64,000 nucleotides of DNA from Chromobacterium aquaticum (GCF_021129195.1 NZ_JAJOHW010000009.1:22234-86233), one strand, 5' to 3'. Positions 14,791-23,663 are shown, counted from the stretch's first letter. Made by a program: numbers and translations. Notes: generated by a model not told the origin, from the letters alone.

Positions 14791-15804
14791 TCAGGCGGCT
14801 TTGCCGCTGGCGAATATCTTCAGATAGTCCATCAGCACCGCTTCCAATTGCAAGCGGGTATTCAAGGTATGCTGCCCGAACGGAGCCAACTGGCTCAGCG
14901 TTTGCTGGCATTCCATCAATTGCGCGATATCGGCGCGCGCGGCCAGCTGCTGCAAGGCGCGCTCCTGATCTGGATAATAGCGGACAAGACCAGCCAGTCT
15001 CAAACCCGCCAGATCATGCAGCCACTTCATCAGCCAGTTCAAGGGCAGCAGCAAGGGCAGTTTCTGCTTGTCCACCGCCTCGGCAAGCTGCAGCACATTG
15101 GCGAAACTGGGCTGGGCCAGGCCCTGCACGAACTGGCCGCGCAGCTTGGCCAGCGCCGGATCGTGGTCGAACATGGGCGCGCCGCCGTTGTGCGCCAGTT
15201 CCAGTTCGGCGTCGGCCACGCCCTGCTCGCGCAGCCAGGCCAGCGCCTGCGCCTGATCCGGCCGGGTCAGCGGAAACTGGCGGCAACGGCTGCGGATGGT
15301 GGGCAGCAAGCGTTGCGGCGCGTGCGCCACCAGCAGGAACAGCACCTCGGCCGGCGGTTCTTCCAGGATTTTCAGCAAGGCGTTGGCGGCGGCGGGGTTC
15401 AGGCTTTCCGCCGGTTCCACCAGCACCACGCGCCGGCCGGCGCGATGCGCGCTCAGATGGGCGAATTCGATCACTTCGCGCACCGCCTCGATCTTGATTA
15501 CCGGCAGCTTGCGGCTGACTTTCTTGCCCTCGGCGCCGTCCTTGCCTTCTTCTTCCTCATCGCCCAACGGCGACAAGCGGCGGAAGTCCGGGTGGGTGCC
15601 GTGCCGATACCAGCGACAGGCCTCGCACTCGCCGCAGGGCTGGTGGCCGGCGCGCGGCCGCTCGCACAGCAGCGACTGGGCCAGGTGCTCGGCGAACTCC
15701 AGCTTGCCGATGCCGGCGGCGCCGGTGAACAGCCAGGCATTGGGCAGGCGTTCGCGCTCGGCGTTCAGCCGTTCCCAGTCTCCGTGTTGCCAGGGCAGCA
15801 GCAT
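14791..15804 (-). CDS. holB: DNA polymerase III subunit delta prime
   Basis: 337 residues. Clamp-loader subunit of the replicase: AAA+ domain with degenerate P-loop FTGAAGIGKLEFAEHLAQSL (about residues 26-45), zinc cysteines C47, C57, C60 and C63 in LLCERPRAGHQPCGECEACR, the sensor region NALLKILEEPPAEVLFLLVA and TIRSRCRQFPLTRP. An acidic insertion GDEEEEGKDGAEGKK near residues 80-95 enlarges the loop after the zinc module. It starts one base inside the stop codon of tmk, so the two are coupled. Confidence 0.93.
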   Translation of the reverse strand: MLLPWQHGDWERLNAERERLPNAWLFTGAAGIGKLEFAEHLAQSLLCERPRAGHQPCGECEACRWYRHGTHPDFRRLSPLGDEEEEGKDGAEGKKVSRKLPVIKIEAVREVIEFAHLSAHRAGRRVVLVEPAESLNPAAANALLKILEEPPAEVLFLLVAHAPQRLLPTIRSRCRQFPLTRPDQAQALAWLREQGVADAELELAHNGGAPMFDHDPALAKLRGQFVQGLAQPSFANVLQLAEAVDKQKLPLLLPLNWLMKWLHDLAGLRLAGLVRYYPDQERALQQLAARADIAQLMECQQTLSQLAPFGQHTLNTRLQLEAVLMDYLKIFASGKAA

Positions 15805-16439
15805 CAGTTAGCCTCCAGCAGGCGTTGCAGGCAGGCAGCGATGTCGACCTGGATCTCGGCGATGGAACGGCTGGCGTCCAGCACCGCGAAACGCGGCTGG
15901 CCGGCGGCGCGCCGCAGATAGGCTTCGCGCACGCGCACGTGGAAATCGGCCTTCTCCTGTTCGAAGCGGTCCAACTGCCGGGTTTTGGACATGCGTTCGG
16001 CCGCCACTTCCAGCGGCAGATCGAACAGCAAGGTCAGATCCGGCTGCAAGCCATGCTGCACCCATTGCTCCAGTGCGGCGATGCGCGCCGCCGGCACGCC
16101 GCGGCCGCCGCCCTGAAAGGCGAAGGTGGAATCGGTGAAGCGATCCGACACCAGCCACTGGCCGGCGGCGAGCGCCGGTTCGATCACGCTGTGCAGCAAT
16201 TGCTGGCGCGAGGCGAACACCAGCAGGGTTTCGGCGTCCAGCGACACCTCGGTGTCCACCGCCAACAGCAGCTCGCGGATTTTCTCGCCCAGCGGGGTTC
16301 CGCCCGGCTCGCGGGTAAAGACGGCGTCGACGCCGTGTTGCGCCAGCCAGTCGCGGATGAAGGCCAGGTGGGTGCTTTTGCCGGCGCCGTCTATGCCTTC
16401 CAGATTGATGAAACGGCCGCGTTGCTGCTCTAGCGCCAT
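15804..16439 (-). CDS. tmk: Thymidylate kinase
   Basis: 211 residues. dTMP to dTDP kinase: P-loop INLEGIDGAGKSTHLAFIRD (about 11-30), TREPGGTPLGEKIRELLL (the DRX-like loop), LVSDRFTDSTFAFQGGGRG and a LID region with ERMSKTRQLDRFEQE. Typical length. It lies between mltG (one-base overlap of stop and start) and holB (one-base overlap), the widespread mltG-tmk-holB-pilZ-tatD cluster. Confidence 0.95.
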   Translation of the reverse strand: MALEQQRGRFINLEGIDGAGKSTHLAFIRDWLAQHGVDAVFTREPGGTPLGEKIRELLLAVDTEVSLDAETLLVFASRQQLLHSVIEPALAAGQWLVSDRFTDSTFAFQGGGRGVPAARIAALEQWVQHGLQPDLTLLFDLPLEVAAERMSKTRQLDRFEQEKADFHVRVREAYLRRAAGQPRFAVLDASRSIAEIQVDIAACLQRLLEAN

Positions 16440-17431
16440 TACTGTCCTTTCTTCAAGATATATTTGCGCACCGCCTGATTGTGCTCGTCCAGCGTCGCCG
16501 AGAAATGCGAGGTGCCGTCGCCGCGGGCGACGAAATACAAGGCATTGGTCGCGGCCGGATTGGCCGCCGCGTCCAGCGCCGCCTTGCCCGGCAAGGCGAT
16601 GGGCGTCGGCGTCAGGCCGGCGCGGGTATAGGTATTGTAGGGCGTGTCGCGGCGCAGGTCGGCCTTGCCTATCTTGCCCTGGTACAAGCTGCCCATGCCG
16701 TAGATCACCGAGGGATCGGTCTGCAAGCGCATGCCCTGCTTCAGGCGGTTGACGAACACTCCCGCCACCATTGGACGGTCGGCGTCCTGTCCGGTTTCCT
16801 TCTCGATCAGGCTGGCCATGATCAGCAGTTCATAAGGCGTGCGGTAAGGCAGCTCCGGCTTGCGCGCCGCCCAGGCCGCTTCCAGCCGCTGCTGCATCGC
16901 GCCGAAGGCCTGGCGGTACAGCTCCACGTCCTCGGTGTCGGGCGAGAACAAATAGGTGCTGGGGAAGAACAGGCCCTCGGGCTTGGCGTCGCCAAAGCCC
17001 AGCCGCTGCATGATCTCCTCATCGCTCCAGCCCTTGGCGCTGTGCTTGATATCGGGATTGCGGTCTATCGCCTGGCGGAATTGGCGGAAGGTCCAGCCCT
17101 CTATCACCGTCAGGCTGGCCTCGTCCGGATGGCCGTCGGCCAGCCGGTTCAGAATCTCCAGCATCGAGGTCTGGCCGTCGAAACGATACAGGCCGGCCTT
17201 GATCTTGCGGTCCACGCCCTGCATGCGCGCCAGCGCCACCATCACCTGGCGGCTGCGGATCACGCCTTCCTGCTCCAGACCGCGCGCCACCTGGCTCAGG
17301 GTGCGATTGGGTCCAACGGTCAGCTTATAGCCGGCTTCCGGCAGGCCGACCGGAAGCAGAACCACCCAGGCCAGCCAGGCACAGCCCAGCGCCAGGCACA
17401 GCAACAACAGGCGAAACAGTGTTTTCATCAT
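16439..17431 (-). CDS. mltG: Endolytic murein transglycosylase MltG
   Basis: 330 residues. One N-terminal membrane helix (LFRLLLLCLALGCAWLAWVV), a LysM-like region, then the YceG domain with LLIMASLIEKETGQDADRPM (catalytic glutamate near residue 210), VFVNRLKQGMRLQTDPSVIY and DTPYNTYTRAGLTPTPIALP, and a C-terminal ALYFVARGDGTSHFSATLDE. It cleaves nascent peptidoglycan strands at the inner membrane. First gene of the mltG-tmk-holB-pilZ-tatD run; the promoter must lie in 17432-17632. Confidence 0.95.
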   Translation of the reverse strand: MMKTLFRLLLLCLALGCAWLAWVVLLPVGLPEAGYKLTVGPNRTLSQVARGLEQEGVIRSRQVMVALARMQGVDRKIKAGLYRFDGQTSMLEILNRLADGHPDEASLTVIEGWTFRQFRQAIDRNPDIKHSAKGWSDEEIMQRLGFGDAKPEGLFFPSTYLFSPDTEDVELYRQAFGAMQQRLEAAWAARKPELPYRTPYELLIMASLIEKETGQDADRPMVAGVFVNRLKQGMRLQTDPSVIYGMGSLYQGKIGKADLRRDTPYNTYTRAGLTPTPIALPGKAALDAAANPAATNALYFVARGDGTSHFSATLDEHNQAVRKYILKKGQ

Positions 17432-17632
17432 TTAATGGCGGGAAGAGTAAAACAACGCAGCGGGACGAGCGCGCATGATACCAGACAAGCCCTCCTGATC
17501 GACATGTCAGGCCGGGCCTTTGCAATCAAGCAAAGTTTGCGCCAGATCAACTGGCCACCTTTCCATTTTGCATAGTTTTGCTCGCGTTCTATATCTGATT
17601 AAATGGACTGCTTAAATGATGCGAGTCTTTTC

Positions 17633-18310
17633 ATGAAGCCATTCTTCAATCTGGGATGCGCATTAGTGGCCTGGACGGCGCTGGCCAGATTGGCGGCAGT
17701 CCGACAGACCGACAGAAATTTATGGCGCTTGCCCATGGAGGCGTTCCGGCCAGGCCGGCATGCCCAACAACTGACGTATCAGCAGTCGCCGACCGCGCTG
17801 AGCGACTATCACGCGCTGATCGTCGAACCCCTGCTGCTGCTGAACCGCCAGCAGGACGGCGGCTGGCAGTTGCTGCAAATCGCCGAGCAGGAATCCGCCA
17901 ACCAGATCGTGCGGCAACAAGTTGCCGCCCTGCTGCAGCCGTGGCCGATCGCGCTGACCGATGTCGCCACCCCCGGCGTGCTGCGGCTGCGCATCGCGGT
18001 GGCGGCGCGCCAATCGCGGATCGCTCAGGGCGGCCAGCCGCTGAACAGCAGCCATGTGGCCTTGCAGCTGCCCTGCATGGCCTCCAATATCGAACCCTAT
18101 CTGCAGCTGGTGTCCTCGGTGTCCCAATTGGAAGACGCGATGGAACAGGGCGTGGTGGCCGGCGGCGTCACCATGCAGTCGCAAGTGGAGGCCGGCGACG
18201 CCGACGATGGCGACGGCTGGCGGCAATTGCTGGTCCAGGATTGGTCGCCGCTGCTGTGCCGGCAACTGGGTCCGGCGACACGGCGCGGCGCGGCTTCGTC
18301 GGCGCAATAA
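17633..18310 (+). CDS. DUF3313-like protein with degenerate signal peptide (paralogue 1)
   Basis: 225 residues from the ATG at 17633. It aligns along its length with the next gene: MKPFFNLGCALVAWTALARL against MKPFFKLACALMASALLANI, then SDYHALIVEPLLLLNRQQDG and GVLRLRIAVAARQ. The pattern Q...LSDYHALIVEPLLLL and the PGVLRLRIAV strand resemble DUF3313, a family of small outer-membrane lipoproteins. The N-terminus is hydrophobic but interrupted by arginines (ALARLAAVRQTDRNL) and has no lipobox, so export is doubtful. Two more cysteines lie at the middle and end. Probably a diverging duplicate of its neighbour; function unknown. Confidence 0.6.
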   Translation: MKPFFNLGCALVAWTALARLAAVRQTDRNLWRLPMEAFRPGRHAQQLTYQQSPTALSDYHALIVEPLLLLNRQQDGGWQLLQIAEQESANQIVRQQVAALLQPWPIALTDVATPGVLRLRIAVAARQSRIAQGGQPLNSSHVALQLPCMASNIEPYLQLVSSVSQLEDAMEQGVVAGGVTMQSQVEAGDADDGDGWRQLLVQDWSPLLCRQLGPATRRGAASSAQ

Positions 18311-18417
18311 ACCGTATGGAGATAGTCCGCTTCGTCACAAAGTCGCAACAATATCGATGGAACACCGCGTGACGGGCACAGTCCATCACCTTCTGAATCC
18401 GCCACCGAGCCCGCATC

Positions 18418-19098
18418 ATGAAACCATTCTTTAAACTTGCCTGCGCGCTGATGGCCTCCGCCTTGCTGGCCAATATCAGCCACGCCGGGGACAAGCCGGA
18501 GAATCTGGTCCTGCTGCCCAGCGAGGCCTTCCATCCCAGCCCGGACCATGCCGGCCAGGTGCTGTATCTGCAGCCCGGCGTCGATCTGAAGCACTATCAC
18601 GGCATCCTGATCGAGCCGCTGATCTTTCTGGGGCGCCAAGCGGACGGCCAATGGCGGGCGGCGACGGCCGACGAGCACAATCGTTTCGACGCCTGCTACC
18701 ACAGCAGCCTGGCCCATGCGCTCTGCCGCGAAGGTCTGCCGGTGGCAGCCGCGCCCGGCCCCGGCATCGCGCGGCTGCGCGTGGCGGTGGGCTATAAGCT
18801 GTGGGAATTGGCCGAACCCGATGCCCATCGCTCCATGAAAACCGCGCTCAATCTGGCGCGCTTCGCCGATGACATCGACCCCTACTTGGCCCAAGTGTCC
18901 ACCATCGGTCAATTGGAAGACTCCGAATCCGGATTGCTGCTGGCCGGCGGCGTCAACCTGCTGGGGAATGACAGGGCGCCCACCGATGCGCAGCCGTCCA
19001 GCGCGGAGTGGCTGCAGCAACGCGTCGACCTGTGGAGCCGCCATCACGCGCGGCAGATGGCCCAGCACCTGGCGGCCGCTACGCCGTTTGGGGGGTAG
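18418..19098 (+). CDS. DUF3313-like exported protein (paralogue 2)
   Basis: 226 residues. Sec signal peptide MKPFFKLACALMASALLANI followed by SHAG (probable cleavage after SHA; the only nearby Cys, at residue 9, is too early for a lipobox). Body: VLYLQPGVDLKHYHGILIEP, LIFLGRQADGQW, HALCREGLPVAAAPGPGIAR, LRVAVGYKLWEL, EDSESGLLLAGGVNLLG and a C-terminal WSRHHARQMAQHL helix. This follows the DUF3313 order (YxNP-like turn, xDLSKYxxVxIEPV, PGPGVLRLRVAL, DSxTGEVLA). Paralogue 1 lies 107 bp upstream on the same strand, so the pair is a tandem duplication. Confidence 0.65.
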   Translation: MKPFFKLACALMASALLANISHAGDKPENLVLLPSEAFHPSPDHAGQVLYLQPGVDLKHYHGILIEPLIFLGRQADGQWRAATADEHNRFDACYHSSLAHALCREGLPVAAAPGPGIARLRVAVGYKLWELAEPDAHRSMKTALNLARFADDIDPYLAQVSTIGQLEDSESGLLLAGGVNLLGNDRAPTDAQPSSAEWLQQRVDLWSRHHARQMAQHLAAATPFGG

Positions 19099-19154
19099 GC
19101 CGCCGTCCAAGCTGCCGGCATAATGGGCGTTTTGTTCCACTCAGGAAGCCAATC

Positions 19155-19883
19155 ATGCCGCGCAAGATATTGAGCCTGTTGCTGTTGCTGTCTCCGCTGT
19201 TCGCCGCCGCCGACACCGTCACCGTGGCGGTGGCCAGCAATTTCCAGCAGACGCTGGACAAGATCGCAGTGGAGTTCAAGGCCGCCAGCGGCCACGACAT
19301 CAAGGCCAGCGGCGGCGCTTCCGGCAAGCTCACCGCCCAGATCCGCCAGGGCGCGCCGTTCGACGTGTTCCTGTCCGCCGACGACGAGCGCCCGGCCGAG
19401 TTGCTGCGCGACAAGATAGGCAAGGCCGACAGCCGTTTCACCTACGCCATCGGCAAGCTGGTGCTGTGGAGCAAGCTGCGCGACGACGCCGGCGAAGCGG
19501 TGCTGCGCGGCGGCAACTTCAACAAGCTGGCCATCGCCAACCCCGCGGCCGCGCCCTATGGCCGCGCGGCAATGGAAACCCTGGCCGCGCTGAAACTCGC
19601 CGATACCCTCAAGCCCAAATTCGTCACCGGCGACAATATCAGCCAGACCATGCAATTCGCCCAGGTCGGCGGCGCCGACTTCGCCTTCGTCGCTTACGCC
19701 CAGTTGCTGGAACAAGGCATTGGCAACCATTACTGGCTGGTGCCGGCCAAGCTGCACCAGCCGATACGCCAGGATGCGCTGCTGGTGCGCGACACGCCGG
19801 CGGCCAGGGCCTTCCTCGCCTTCCTCAAGGGAGACAAGGCGCGCGCGCTGATCAAGAAAGCGGGCTACGACTTCGCCCAATGA
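19155..19883 (+). CDS. modA: Molybdate ABC transporter substrate-binding protein
   Basis: 242 residues from the ATG at 19155. Signal peptide MPRKILSLLLLLSPLFAAAD, then the ModA signature TVTVAVASNFQQTLDKIAVE, SGGASGKLTAQIRQGAPFDV, FLSADDERPAEL, LAIANPAAAPYGRAAMETL and VGGADFAFVAYAQL. Binds molybdate (and tungstate) in the periplasm. It overlaps modB by four bases (ATGA). Length is normal. The modC ATPase gene does not follow. Confidence 0.92.
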   Translation: MPRKILSLLLLLSPLFAAADTVTVAVASNFQQTLDKIAVEFKAASGHDIKASGGASGKLTAQIRQGAPFDVFLSADDERPAELLRDKIGKADSRFTYAIGKLVLWSKLRDDAGEAVLRGGNFNKLAIANPAAAPYGRAAMETLAALKLADTLKPKFVTGDNISQTMQFAQVGGADFAFVAYAQLLEQGIGNHYWLVPAKLHQPIRQDALLVRDTPAARAFLAFLKGDKARALIKKAGYDFAQ

Positions 19884-20557
19884 GCACATCCGAATGGGCG
19901 GCCATCGCGCTGACGCTGAAGCTGGCCGCCATCAGCACCCTGATCCTGCTCCTGCTGTGCATACCGCTGGGCTGGTGGCTGTCGCGCACGCGTTCGCGCT
20001 TCAAGCCCATGATAGAAGCCGGCGCCACGCTGCCGCTGGTGCTGCCGCCCACGGTGCTGGGCTTTTACCTGCTGGTCGCCTTCGGCCCGCACGGCCCCAT
20101 CGGCCAGCTGACCGTCTGGCTGGGCTGGCCCGGCCTCGCCTTTACCTTCCAGGGTCTGATCATCGCCTCGGTGCTGTATTCGCTGCCCTTCGTGCTGCAA
20201 CCGCTGATCGTCAGCTTCAACGCGGTGCGGCGCGAGGAAATCGAAACCGCGATGGTGCTGGGCGCCAACCGCTGGCAGCGGCTGAGCCGGGTCATCCTGC
20301 CCAGTTGCCGCTCCGGCGTGCTGGCCGCCGCCAGCATGGGCTTTGCCCACACCGTGGGCGAGTTCGGCGTGGTGCTGATGATAGGCGGCAATATCGAGGG
20401 CGAAACCCGGGTCATATCCATCGCGCTGTATAACCATGTGGAGCAGGCGGACTATGCCAGCGCCCACCGGCTCGGCCTGTTGCTGGTGCTGTTCGCCTTT
20501 TCCACGCTGGCGCTAGTGTATCGCCTCAATGCGCGCCAGCGACGCTATGACGGCTAA
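19880..20557 (+). CDS. modB: Molybdate ABC transporter permease
   Basis: 225 residues. Five or six membrane helices: IALTLKLAAISTLILLLLCI near the N-terminus, GATLPLVLPPTVLGFYLLVA (the ModB/CysT loop), VLYSLPFVLQPLIVSFNAVR, and the EAA ATPase-docking loop EEIETAMVLGANRWQRLSRV, followed by GFAHTVGEFGVVLMIGGNIE. Starts inside the modA stop. The gene ends with TAA, and a mobile element begins at the very next base. ModC would normally follow within a few bases; here there is only non-coding DNA and then an unrelated gene. Confidence 0.92.
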   Translation: MSTSEWAAIALTLKLAAISTLILLLLCIPLGWWLSRTRSRFKPMIEAGATLPLVLPPTVLGFYLLVAFGPHGPIGQLTVWLGWPGLAFTFQGLIIASVLYSLPFVLQPLIVSFNAVRREEIETAMVLGANRWQRLSRVILPSCRSGVLAAASMGFAHTVGEFGVVLMIGGNIEGETRVISIALYNHVEQADYASAHRLGLLLVLFAFSTLALVYRLNARQRRYDG

Positions 20558-20694
20558 GAACCTGTTCATAGTCTGCTGTGCTTCGGCGATACGGCGTTGA
20601 AAACGACTTCGAAATGCTCATCCGTGTGTACATTCCGCTTTCTCAGCCGTTTTCGCCTTGTCTCGCTCTTGCTCGCGAGACTTTGAACAGGCTC
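20558..20694. mobile_element. MITE-like element A, TAA-flanked, at the modB stop codon
   Basis: 137 bp without coding capacity. Left end GAACCTGTTCATAGTCT and reverse complement of right end GAGCCTGTTCAAAGTCT agree at 15 of 17 positions. It is flanked by TAA on both sides (20555-20557, the modB stop codon, and 20695-20697), as expected for a 3-bp target duplication. Internally it shares long blocks with the element at 45081 in inverted orientation (for example GGCGAGACAAGGCGAAAACGG-type and AGCGGAATGTACA segments). The rest of the interval to 20887 shows no gene. Confidence 0.75.
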
Positions 20695-20887
20695 TAAGCG
20701 AAAGGTCTTGAACCCGCTCGCCGTACCCGGCCTGAGCCAAACAAGGTCAGGCGCTTATTCGAATTGCTGACATCTGTCGATGCAAACCGTTACACAGCGT
20801 CAACAAAATGCTGTTTTCATGCGCCATGACTTGGAGTATCGTTTTCCATGCCCGTCATGGGCCTGCCAACCCTCACAAGGATGAACC

Positions 20888-21151
20888 ATGCGCAAATACC
20901 TGATGATCGCCGTTCTGGCCCTGACCTCCGCCAACCTCGCCCTGGCCGATGCCGCCTGCGATGCCAAGGCCGCCGAGAAAAAACTGTCCGGCGCCGCCAA
21001 GACCAGCTTCCTGAAGAAATGCGAGAAGGACAGCGCCGCCGCCAATGCCCAGAAGACCTGCGACGCCAAGGCCGCCGACAAGAAACTCGCCGGCGCGGCC
21101 AAGAGCAGCTTCGTGAAGAAGTGCGTGAAGGACGCGGCTCCGGCCAAGTAA
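20888..21151 (+). CDS. PsiF repeat-containing exported protein
   Basis: 87 residues from the second ATG (20888), 7 nt after an AAGG ribosome site. Signal peptide MRKYLMIAVLALTSANLALA, then two PsiF repeats: CDAKAAEKKLSGAAKTSFLK followed by KC, and CDAKAADKKLAGAAKSSFVK followed by KC. Each repeat is a lysine-rich helix bounded by cysteines. PsiF of Escherichia coli is phosphate-starvation inducible; function unknown. It is monocistronic, followed by a CCGGCGG hairpin (21161-21179) without a T-run. Confidence 0.85.
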   Translation: MRKYLMIAVLALTSANLALADAACDAKAAEKKLSGAAKTSFLKKCEKDSAAANAQKTCDAKAADKKLAGAAKSSFVKKCVKDAAPAK

Positions 21152-21255
21152 TCCCGCTAGCCGGCGGCCTGGCCGCCGGTACAGCCCGCTTGCCGGCAAA
21201 TCCCTGATTGATCGCCTACACTGAGAGGTGGCAACAGGGATTCAGCAGGTGAGCC

Positions 21256-22800
21256 ATGGCAAACACTATCCTTGGGAATTACAATCCGCTGTTATCGCTT
21301 TTCGGCAATAACAGCCAAAGCTTGAGTGGTTTATTGGGCGCCAGCTCGCCCATCGTGCCGCTGATCAACGGCGCGTCCAGCACCCAGAGCGCCAGCACCG
21401 ATCCCAATGTGGTGCTGATCTCCGGCCTGGGCCAATTGCTGTCCAGCCTCAATATCTTCCAGACCAGCCTGCAGCAGATTTACTCACCCTACTCGATCAG
21501 CAACTCCATCAGCGCCACCAGCAGCAATCCGTCGGTCGCCAGCGTTTCCGCCGCCGCCGGCGCGCAAAACGGCAACTACAGCGTGTCGGTGTCGCAATTG
21601 GCGCAGGCGCAAAGCGCGCTGACCTCTTTTTCGCTGCCGGACACCAATAGCAGCGTCGTGGGCAGTGGCAGTCTGACCATCAAGACCGGCAGCTACGCCT
21701 ACACCTCTCCCACCTCGGCCACCAGCTTCACCTCCAACGGCTCGGCCACGCTGTCCATCAGCAACGGTACCCTGTCCAGCATCGCCGGCGCGATCAATGG
21801 CGCCGGCATCGGCGTGGTGGCCAATATCGTGCAAAACGCCGCCGGCAACTACCAATTGCAAGTCAGTTCCGCCGAAACCGGCGCCAGCAACAACTTCCAG
21901 ATCCTGGTCAGCGACAACGACGGCAACAACACCGATCAGAACGGTTTGTCGCGGCTGGCCTTCGACCAGACCCAGGCGGTGGGCAGCGGCCAGAACCTGA
22001 ACCAGACCCAGGCGGCGCAGAACGCCAACTTCCTGATCAACGGCGCCTCCGGTTCCAGCGCCAATAATAGCGGCATCACGCTGGGCTCCTCGGTATCGAT
22101 GAACCTGCTGTCCACTGGCAGCACCAATGTCGCGGTCAATATCGATCTGAGCGGCCTCAACGATCACGCGCAATCGCTGGCCGACGCCTACAACACGCTG
22201 CAAGGCAGCCTGAACGCGCTGCTGATCCGCGGCGGCCTGTTGTCCAACGATCCCATCGCCAAACAGGTGGCGGTCAGCCTGAATCAACAGGCCACCGCCA
22301 GCTATAGCAACGGCAACTCCTTGCTAAGCAATCTGAACCAGATCGGCCTCAGCTTCCAGTACCCGCAGCAGTTCGGCCAGATGGGCAGCCTGAGCTTCAA
22401 TGCCAGCAGCCTGCAAAGCGCCTATAGCGGCGACTCCCAAGGCACGGCCAATCTGCTCTATGCCTCCGCGCGCGCGCTGAACTGGCTGGCCAATAGCTAC
22501 GCCTCCTATGGCAACGGCACCATTCCGCTGACGCTGACCGCCTTGCAGAAAATGCAGATCAGCCAGCAGCTGGGCCAATCCGCCACGCCTACGTCCAACA
22601 CCATCCCCTCCAATCTGGCATCGCTGACTTCCGGCCAGAGCGGCACCATCCAGTTGAGCGCGCAGCAGATCACCGCGCTGTCGCTGTACGCGATGGTGTA
22701 TTCGCTGGGCGCGCCCTATGCCATCAACGCCCAGATTCTGAACAACGGCCTGGGCCTGCCCGGCAATAGCAGCGGCAACGGCATTTCCACTTATGCTTGA
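21256..22800 (+). CDS. FliD-like (flagellar hook-associated 2) protein, stand-alone
   Basis: 514 residues, rich in Ser, Asn, Gln and Ala, almost without charge or cysteine. After a variable N-terminus it has ISATSSNPSVASVSAAAGAQ followed by NGNYSVSVSQLAQAQSALTS, the N-terminal motif of flagellar cap protein FliD; LSISNGTLSSIAGAINGAGI and GVVANIVQNAAGNYQLQVSS are the D2/D3 sheet segments; AQSLADAYNTLQGSLNALL is the C-terminal helical domain. FliD forms the cap that guides flagellin polymerisation. No flagellar genes are near and the N- and C-terminal D0 coiled coils look weak, so it may be a secreted or surface protein built on the FliD plan. Confidence 0.65.
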   Translation: MANTILGNYNPLLSLFGNNSQSLSGLLGASSPIVPLINGASSTQSASTDPNVVLISGLGQLLSSLNIFQTSLQQIYSPYSISNSISATSSNPSVASVSAAAGAQNGNYSVSVSQLAQAQSALTSFSLPDTNSSVVGSGSLTIKTGSYAYTSPTSATSFTSNGSATLSISNGTLSSIAGAINGAGIGVVANIVQNAAGNYQLQVSSAETGASNNFQILVSDNDGNNTDQNGLSRLAFDQTQAVGSGQNLNQTQAAQNANFLINGASGSSANNSGITLGSSVSMNLLSTGSTNVAVNIDLSGLNDHAQSLADAYNTLQGSLNALLIRGGLLSNDPIAKQVAVSLNQQATASYSNGNSLLSNLNQIGLSFQYPQQFGQMGSLSFNASSLQSAYSGDSQGTANLLYASARALNWLANSYASYGNGTIPLTLTALQKMQISQQLGQSATPTSNTIPSNLASLTSGQSGTIQLSAQQITALSLYAMVYSLGAPYAINAQILNNGLGLPGNSSGNGISTYA

Positions 22801-22893
22801 TTGATATCCGCTATTTACTTTCACATCGGCATTGCCTAGCCAGTATTGTCTCGCTAAAATTCATCGGATGATTGGATGAATGAGGAGCGGGCC

Positions 22894-23592
22894 ATGACGG
22901 CGCCACCTTACAAACGCTCGCTGGTCGATATCGCGGTGGAGAACATCGCCAAACGGCTGGCCGACGGCGATTGGCCATTGGGCGCGCGCATTCCCACCGA
23001 ACCGGAGCTGGCCGAACAACTGGGCGTCAGCCGCAACACCGTGCGCGAAGCGGTGCGGGTGCTGCTGTATGCCGGGCTGCTGGAAGTGCGCCAGGGCGAT
23101 GGCAGTTATGTGCGCGCCACCGTAAACCCCGGCGACGCGATGCGCGCCATCAGCCGCGCCAGCCTGCGCGAACATCTGGAAGTGCGTTGCATGCTGGAGG
23201 AAGCCGCCGCGCGGCTGGCCGCCAGCCGCTGCCCGGAAGCGGACCTCGGCGCGATAGCGGACGCATTGGCAGAGCGCGGCGAGCGCCTGCCGCAGGAGCC
23301 GCTGGAAGCCTTCATCGAGCGCGACCTGGCGTTTCATCTCGCCATCGCCAACGCCAGCGGCAACCAGGCCTTGGCCGAGCTCTACGCCTATTTTTCGCGC
23401 GCGGTGCGCCAGCATGTGCAGCAGTCCATCCTGGACGAGGCGCTGCCGGACCCCGACCTCGCCGCCCACCAGGCGATTTACGAAGCCATCCGCCAGCGGC
23501 GGCCAGATGAAGCCGGGCAAGCCGCCGCCGCCATTACCCGTCCCTTGCTGGAGGCGCTGGACCGCTTGCTGGATCGTCCCAGCACCATTTGA
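22894..23592 (+). CDS. FadR/GntR-family transcriptional regulator
   Basis: 232 residues from the ATG at 22894, which follows GAGGAG by 8 nt; an ATG at 22876 would add six residues. N-terminal winged helix LAEQLGVSRNTVREAVRVLL (recognition helix) and GLLEVRQGDGSYVRATVNPG; C-terminal all-helical FCD ligand domain with LEVRCMLEEAAARLAASR, FIERDLAFHLAIANASGNQA (metal-ligand D and H) and HQAIYEAIRQRRPDEAGQAA. Its stop is 72 bp before the ATG of a CynX-type transporter gene, so it probably controls that transporter. Confidence 0.9.
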   Translation: MTAPPYKRSLVDIAVENIAKRLADGDWPLGARIPTEPELAEQLGVSRNTVREAVRVLLYAGLLEVRQGDGSYVRATVNPGDAMRAISRASLREHLEVRCMLEEAAARLAASRCPEADLGAIADALAERGERLPQEPLEAFIERDLAFHLAIANASGNQALAELYAYFSRAVRQHVQQSILDEALPDPDLAAHQAIYEAIRQRRPDEAGQAAAAITRPLLEALDRLLDRPSTI

Positions 23593-23663
23593 GCCTGATT
23601 CGAGCCGGCCCCCAGGCGCGGGGAGCCGGCTCCGACAACAACAAAAGCGCAGAAGGAAAACCC

